In this document: piece by piece, positions 12,358 to 15,462 of the stretch
Numbering within the stretch: position 1 is the stretch's first letter
Layout of the letters: every line of letters starts with the position of its first letter
Origin: Halobacteriales archaeon QS_9_67_15
GTDB lineage: Archaea; Halobacteriota; Halobacteria; Halobacteriales; Haloarculaceae
NCBI GenBank assembly: GCA_003023165.1
Contig: PXSD01000017.1
Span: forward strand, 1 to 15,462
Direction: 5' to 3'
Length of the DNA stretch: 15,462 nt
The notes under the pieces: generated by a model
Databases searched by the model: none
What the model was told of the DNA's origin: nothing
What the model saw: only the letters and a program-made list of their open reading frames with translations
Translations under genes and position numbers: made by a program

Positions 12358-13587
12358 TTACTCGACTTCCGCGAGTTCGGCGTCCTCGTCGTACCCGTTC
12401 TCGCCGTGTTCGGGGTCGTCGCCCATCATCGGGACCACGCCGTCGAGTTCGGCTTCCACCGCTTCGCGGCTCTCCACGGCTGGCGGGTCCTCGGACGACT
12501 CGCCGGTCGCCTCGTCGGACGAATCCTCCGAATCGACCACTTCGGTGGCTTCGTCGTCAGTCGCTCCGGTGACTTCGCCATCGGCCGCTTCGACGGGGTC
12601 GGTCTCGGTCGGCTCGGCATCGCTGTCGCCCGTCGGCGTCTCGTCTCCGACCTCGGAACCTTCGGATTCCGGCGCGGTGTCCGCGGTGTCGGATTCGGCA
12701 GTCGCCGAGGCAGCGTCGTCGGACTCGTCCGCGGGCTTTTCGGGACCGAGGGCGTCGCGGACCTGCGTCAGTTCGCCGCTGACGCGGATCTTGCCCTCGA
12801 CGACGGCGCGCTCGTGGAGTTCGACGTCCCGGGCCGAGATGTCGCCCCAGACCGTCGCGCCGCTGGCCACGGAGACGTCGCCGTTGCGCGTCGTCACGTC
12901 GCCCTTGATCTCGGTGTCCTCGCCGACGACCACGTCGCCGCGAGCGCGCAGGCTCCCGAAGACGGTGTTGTCCTCGCCGACGGTCAGCGACTCGGCGCGG
13001 ATGTTGCCGTGGAGGCGACAGTCGTCGCCGATGTCGGCGGGCGTCGAGACGCGCCACGCGTCGTCACTGACGCGCGCACCGCGGGGAACAACGAGCGGCT
13101 GCGCCTCGTCGTCCTCCGCCTCGACGAGCTGGCTCGCGAGGTCCTCCGCGGCCTCCTCCTCGCCGATTCGGAGCAGCTGCGAGAGGTAGACGACGAGGAA
13201 GACGACCGTCGGCATCGGGTTTCGGATGACGATGTGGCCGCTGGCCTCGAAGCTCTCCTGGATGTCGACGTCGTCACCGATATCGACGTTGCCGGCGACC
13301 TTGAGTTCGCCGCCGACCTGCGCACGTTCGCCGAGGTAGGCGTCCCCGCCGACGAGGACGTCCTCTTCGACTTCGCTCCACATGTCCAGCCGACAGTCGC
13401 CCTCGGCTTCGATGTGGCCGCCGAAGGTGACCCGCTCGCCCGCCATGACGTCGTCGCCGCGCACGCCGAACTCGACGGTGCTCTGTCCGCCGACGACCAC
13501 GTCCCCGTCGGTCACGAGGTCGTGCTCTTCGACGGTGGTCCCGTCCGGGATCGCGAGTTCGTCGAGCGGGTCCGAGCGGATCTGCAC
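12358..13587 (-). CDS. Bactofilin-like polymer-forming protein (halofilin-like)
   Basis: The 409-residue protein consists of beta-helix repeats of the bactofilin/polymer-forming type. Residues 22-122 form a first repeat block (TDGDVVVGGQSTVEFGVRG, GGDAYLGERAQVGGELKVAG and so on). A hydrophobic segment follows at 127-141 (TVVFLVVYLSQLLRI), then a charged linker and a second block at 186-272. The last 130 residues are an acidic Ser/Thr/Glu-rich tail that is probably disordered. Bactofilins polymerise into filaments that shape cells. Haloarchaeal homologues called halofilins have been reported (from memory), and this could be one. A membrane link through the hydrophobic segment is inference. The start is GTG 13587, supported by a TATA box about 27 nt upstream; a nearby ATG (13594) is in another frame. 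ychF follows 38 nt downstream. Confidence 0.83.
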   Translation of the reverse strand: MQIRSDPLDELAIPDGTTVEEHDLVTDGDVVVGGQSTVEFGVRGDDVMAGERVTFGGHIEAEGDCRLDMWSEVEEDVLVGGDAYLGERAQVGGELKVAGNVDIGDDVDIQESFEASGHIVIRNPMPTVVFLVVYLSQLLRIGEEEAAEDLASQLVEAEDDEAQPLVVPRGARVSDDAWRVSTPADIGDDCRLHGNIRAESLTVGEDNTVFGSLRARGDVVVGEDTEIKGDVTTRNGDVSVASGATVWGDISARDVELHERAVVEGKIRVSGELTQVRDALGPEKPADESDDAASATAESDTADTAPESEGSEVGDETPTGDSDAEPTETDPVEAADGEVTGATDDEATEVVDSEDSSDEATGESSEDPPAVESREAVEAELDGVVPMMGDDPEHGENGYDEDAELAEVE

Positions 13588-13610
13588 GCTTCATATAGGG
13601 AATTCCGGCA

Positions 13611-13617
13611 TAATAAA
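13611..13617 (-). promoter_or_regulatory. TATA box of the bactofilin-like gene
   Basis: Read on the minus strand this is TTTATTA, centred 27 nt before the GTG at 13587. The spacing supports a leaderless transcript starting at GTG and decides the start codon over the out-of-frame ATG at 13594. Confidence 0.7.
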
Positions 13618-13695
13618 CCCTGACACCGTGCACGACGGGCGTCTGACGCGCGTCTGACGGCGCGACCGCGGCAGTATTTCGGCGACACCTCCACG

Positions 13696-13703
13696 TATTT
13701 ATT
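13696..13703 (+). promoter_or_regulatory. TATA box of the DUF5800-type gene
   Basis: TATTTATT is centred about 26 nt before ATG 13726, as in leaderless haloarchaeal promoters. With the opposite TATA box at 13611-13617 it forms a compact divergent promoter region of 138 bp. Confidence 0.7.
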
Positions 13704-13725
13704 CGCCGACCGTCTAGGCTCCTGT

Positions 13726-13923
13726 ATGACGGTGCTTTCGTTCGACGAACAGGGGGTAGACGTGGTCTACGAGGGCCACGACTTCCGTCTGGAGAAGTCG
13801 CTCATCGAAGACGCCCTCGACAAGCCCTACCCCGACATCACGGACCACGAGGTCCTGCGAATGGTCGAGAAGGACCCTGCGGTCTCCGGCGAAGCGCAGC
13901 GGATCAGCGACATCATCGACTGA
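13726..13923 (+). CDS. DUF5800-type small haloarchaeal protein
   Basis: This 65-residue acidic protein begins MTVLSFDEQGVDVVYEGHDF and contains RLEKSLIEDAL, PYPDITDHEVLRMVE and a final RISDIID. The pattern matches the small haloarchaeal family that I remember as DUF5800, in both length and motif order. It probably forms a short beta-hairpin followed by helices. There is no membrane segment and no catalytic motif, and the role is unknown. ATG 13726 is supported by a strong TATA box about 26 nt upstream. The gene is divergent from the bactofilin-like gene, with which it could share regulation. Its TGA stop touches the left arm of the inverted-repeat element. Confidence 0.85.
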   Translation: MTVLSFDEQGVDVVYEGHDFRLEKSLIEDALDKPYPDITDHEVLRMVEKDPAVSGEAQRISDIID

Positions 13924-14004
13924 TACGGATTATTGTAGCGATTTACCGGTACGCGCCGACCCCGGAGTCGGCCCTATCCCGAAATAATCTACAATAATCC
14001 GTAT
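13923..14004. repeat. Inverted-repeat element, 15-bp perfect arms
   Basis: ATACGGATTATTGTA at 13923-13937 is the exact reverse complement of TACAATAATCCGTAT at 13990-14004, with a 52-nt interior. The interior carries its own hairpin (GCCGAC 13955-13960 with GTCGGC 13967-13972). The arms are AT-rich in GC-rich surroundings. The trinucleotide TGA flanks both ends (13921-13923 and 14004-14006), overlapping the arms by one base, so a 3-bp target duplication is conceivable. It lies between convergent genes, so it is either a miniature inverted-repeat element or a two-way transcription terminator. Confidence 0.8.
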
Positions 14005-14037
14005 GAGACGGCGACCGCGGCCCAGTGATGACAGCCG

Positions 14038-14481
14038 TCACCCTTCGTCTTCGGTTTCAAGACGCGCCTTCACGTTCGCGAGCGTCGTCGTCAGTTCGCG
14101 TTCGTTGTACCGCCGGACGAACGGGCGTGCGACGGCCGCCAGCACTCCTCCGGGGACCTCGTAGCGGCCGGTGTAGGTGAGTTCCGTGCCGGCGTCGGCG
14201 GGTGCGAACGCGAGTTCGATCTCGCCCGAGAGACTCCCGCGCATCTCGAACAGCATCCGCTCGTTCGGTTCGCGTCCGACCTCGACGAGTTCGCCGTCGA
14301 GCGAGACGCCGGCCATCCGGAAGGTGTGGTCGAGTCGCTTGCCGCCCTCGTCCAGTCGCTCGACGTTCCGGACCTCGGCGAGACTCGGCGTGACAGTCAC
14401 ATGGTTCTCCGGGTCATCCATGAACGCGAACACGCGCCCGACTGGAGCGTCGATCCGGATCCGCTCGCTCGCCTCGATCAT
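14038..14481 (-). CDS. SRPBCC-fold (START-like) protein
   Basis: This 147-residue cytoplasmic protein has the pattern of the SRPBCC superfamily, whose members bind hydrophobic ligands in a deep pocket. It starts with IRIDAPVGRVFAFMDDPENH (residues 8-27), the typical first strand plus helix, continues with strands around GGKRLDHTFRM, LDGELVEVG, ERMLFEMRGS and GTELTYTGRYEVP, and ends with a long helix (FVRRYNERELTTTLANVKARLE). It is close in style to CoxG/polyketide-cyclase-like proteins. No ligand can be named. ATG 14481 directly precedes the first strand; the open frame further upstream is antisense or intergenic. A TATA-like CTTTTCG (minus strand, about 14508-14514) lies near -30. It follows the 45-residue membrane protein gene by 47 nt, and the two may be co-transcribed. 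Confidence 0.83.
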   Translation of the reverse strand: MIEASERIRIDAPVGRVFAFMDDPENHVTVTPSLAEVRNVERLDEGGKRLDHTFRMAGVSLDGELVEVGREPNERMLFEMRGSLSGEIELAFAPADAGTELTYTGRYEVPGGVLAAVARPFVRRYNERELTTTLANVKARLETEDEG

Positions 14482-14528
14482 AGCTCTCCGTTTCGGCTCG
14501 GGCGTCGAAAAGCGACTACCTAACTCGT

Positions 14529-14666
14529 TCACAACAGGGCCGAGTAGACGAGAAACGGGAGCGCGAACAGCGCGGCGAACATGACGAGCAGGATCAGTCC
14601 GTAGCTGACGAGCGTGCCGGCGGCGGCGACCCACGCGGGGTGGTCGAATCGGTCGACTGCGTTCAT
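14529..14666 (-). CDS. Small single-span membrane protein, 45 residues
   Basis: This short gene is easy to miss. It encodes 45 residues: a charged start (MNAVDRFDHPAWVAAAG) and then one long hydrophobic segment, SYGLILLVMFAALFALPFLV (residues 21-40), ending YSALL. The topology is probably a single membrane helix or a tight hairpin at the Pro. It reads like small haloarchaeal membrane proteins that I have seen with a D-H-P-A-W start, but I cannot give a family name. ATG 14666 and TGA at 14529-14531 are clean. It lies 90 nt after the PAN gene and 47 nt before the SRPBCC gene, all on the minus strand. It may interact with one of these products; this is inference. Confidence 0.68.
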   Translation of the reverse strand: MNAVDRFDHPAWVAAAGTLVSYGLILLVMFAALFALPFLVYSALL

Positions 14667-14756
14667 ACGACATCTTCGGTTACGCGAGACTTAGTGGTTC
14701 GGGTGAAATCGCAGCGCCGTCGAGCGGCGAAAACTGGACCGAGGTGGACCGACCGG

Positions 14757-15462
14757 CTACGCGAAGGTGCGCGAGACGTTCTCGTCGTCGTCCTCGGCTT
14801 GGATCTTCTCCCAGGCGTCGAGGAAGTCCTGCATGTGGATCTCCGTCCGGTCGTCGCGGATGGCGAACATCCCGGCTTCCGTGCAGACGGCCTTCACGTC
14901 GGCACCGGAGGCCTCGCCGGTCATGTCGGCGAGTTCCGTGAAGTCGAGGTCGTCGTCGAGGTTCATGTCGCGCGTGTGGATGCGGAAGATCTGTTCGCGC
15001 CCTTCGACGTCCGGCTTAGGAACCTCGATGAGGCGGTCGAAGCGGCCGGGGCGGAGGATGGCCCGGTCCAGCATGTCGAAGCGGTTGGTCGCGGCGATGA
15101 TGCGGACCTCGCCGCGGTCCTCGAAGCCGTCCATCTCCGAGAGCAACTGCATCATCGTGCGCTGGACCTCGGCGTCGCCCGAGGTCTTGGAGTCGGTTCG
15201 CTTGGCGGCGATGGCGTCGATCTCGTCGATGAACAGCACGCTCGGTTCGTGCTGGCGGGCGAGCTCGAACAGGTCGCGGACGAGCTTCGCGCCCTCGCCG
15301 ATGAACTTGTGAACGAGTTCGGAGCCGGCCATCTTGATGAACGTTGCGTCGGTCTGGTTCGCGACGGCCTTCGCGAGCATCGTCTTCCCGGTTCCCGGCG
15401 GCCCGTGGAGCAGGACGCCGCTCGGCGGGTCGATGCCGACCTCCTCGAACATCTCGGGGCTC
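14757..15462 (-). CDS. pan: Proteasome-activating nucleotidase (PAN), C-terminal part
   Basis: This is the C-terminal AAA+ module of PAN, the hexameric ATPase that unfolds proteins and feeds them into the archaeal 20S proteasome. About 235 residues are visible; the gene continues past the window end, where the frame reads SPEMFEEVGIDPPSGVLL. Counting from the Met at 15452, the Walker A is GPPGTGKT (17-24), the pore loop is MAGSELVHKFIGEGAKLV (41-58), the Walker B is VLFIDEIDAI (72-81), sensor 1 is AATN (120-123), and the second region of homology with the arginine fingers is ILRPGRFDR (132-140). The C-terminal helical lid follows. The N-terminal coiled coil and OB domain must lie outside. The extreme C-terminus is RTFA, where a hydrophobic-Tyr-X gate-opening motif is expected. 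Which haloarchaeal PAN paralogue this is cannot be told. Confidence 0.95.
   Translation of the reverse strand, partial: SPEMFEEVGIDPPSGVLLHGPPGTGKTMLAKAVANQTDATFIKMAGSELVHKFIGEGAKLVRDLFELARQHEPSVLFIDEIDAIAAKRTDSKTSGDAEVQRTMMQLLSEMDGFEDRGEVRIIAATNRFDMLDRAILRPGRFDRLIEVPKPDVEGREQIFRIHTRDMNLDDDLDFTELADMTGEASGADVKAVCTEAGMFAIRDDRTEIHMQDFLDAWEKIQAEDDDENVSRTFA

Noticed and set aside
12406..13623. Long plus-strand open frame opposite the bactofilin-like gene
   Set aside because: It mirrors the beta-helix repeats of the minus strand and has no own start signals; the TATA box and repeat pattern support the minus-strand gene.
1..15462. CRISPR array, tRNA, rRNA, integrase or transposase
   Set aside because: No regularly spaced repeats, no cloverleaf-like sequence and no transposase or integrase motifs were seen on either strand. 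The search was by eye, so a divergent element could be missed.

Overview
The window looks like chromosomal DNA of an extremely halophilic archaeon (class Halobacteria). The DNA is very GC-rich, the proteins are strongly acidic, and many start codons lie only 24-30 nt downstream of a TATA-like box, which indicates leaderless transcripts. There are Tat-type and Sec-type lipoproteins, a C-terminal part of proteasome-activating nucleotidase (PAN), an archaeal YchF, and small proteins of families that I know only from haloarchaea. The genus cannot be fixed from the sequence alone.

Layout. 1-286 holds no convincing gene, only GC-rich repetitive sequence. 287-985 (-) is a metallophosphoesterase. 1110-1718 (+) is a Tat lipoprotein. 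1744-2352 (-) is a GNAT acetyltransferase, divergent from a plus-strand run: a winged-helix regulator (2464-3267), a 58-residue acidic protein (3291-3467), a thiolase (3525-4688) and an SDR-fold protein (4785-5492). The SDR gene converges, with a 1-nt gap, on a DUF6517-type lipoprotein (5494-6144, -). A class I aminotransferase (6377-7498, +) and a 124-residue unknown protein (7621-7995, +) follow. 8010-8573 (-) is a membrane protein with a lycopene-cyclase-type domain, divergent from a broken UbiA prenyltransferase gene (8699-9477, +). Next come a collapsed remnant of an IMP dehydrogenase/GMP reductase-like gene (9563-10015, +) and a small haloarchaeal protein (10053-10502, +). On the minus strand lie a bactofilin-like protein (12358-13587), YchF (11138-12319) and a small ParB-like protein (10555-10974), in that transcriptional order. 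A DUF5800-type gene (13726-13923, +) is followed by an 80-bp inverted-repeat element and three minus-strand genes: SRPBCC protein, 45-residue membrane protein, and the PAN 3' end, which runs off the window.

How the genes relate. Most are housekeeping or poorly characterised and do not form one obvious pathway. The thiolase/SDR pair could act on acyl-CoA substrates, but both have altered active sites: the two thiolase cysteines are serines and the SDR tyrosine is phenylalanine. The lycopene-cyclase-like protein beside a UbiA enzyme recalls bacterial C50 carotenoid clusters, but here the UbiA gene is disrupted.

The most distinctive signal is genome decay between about 8.7 and 10.0 kb, together with perfect 19-20-bp tandem duplications and short repeats at gene ends. 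I did not find a convincing new defence or mobile system. No CRISPR array, tRNA, rRNA or transposase gene was recognised.
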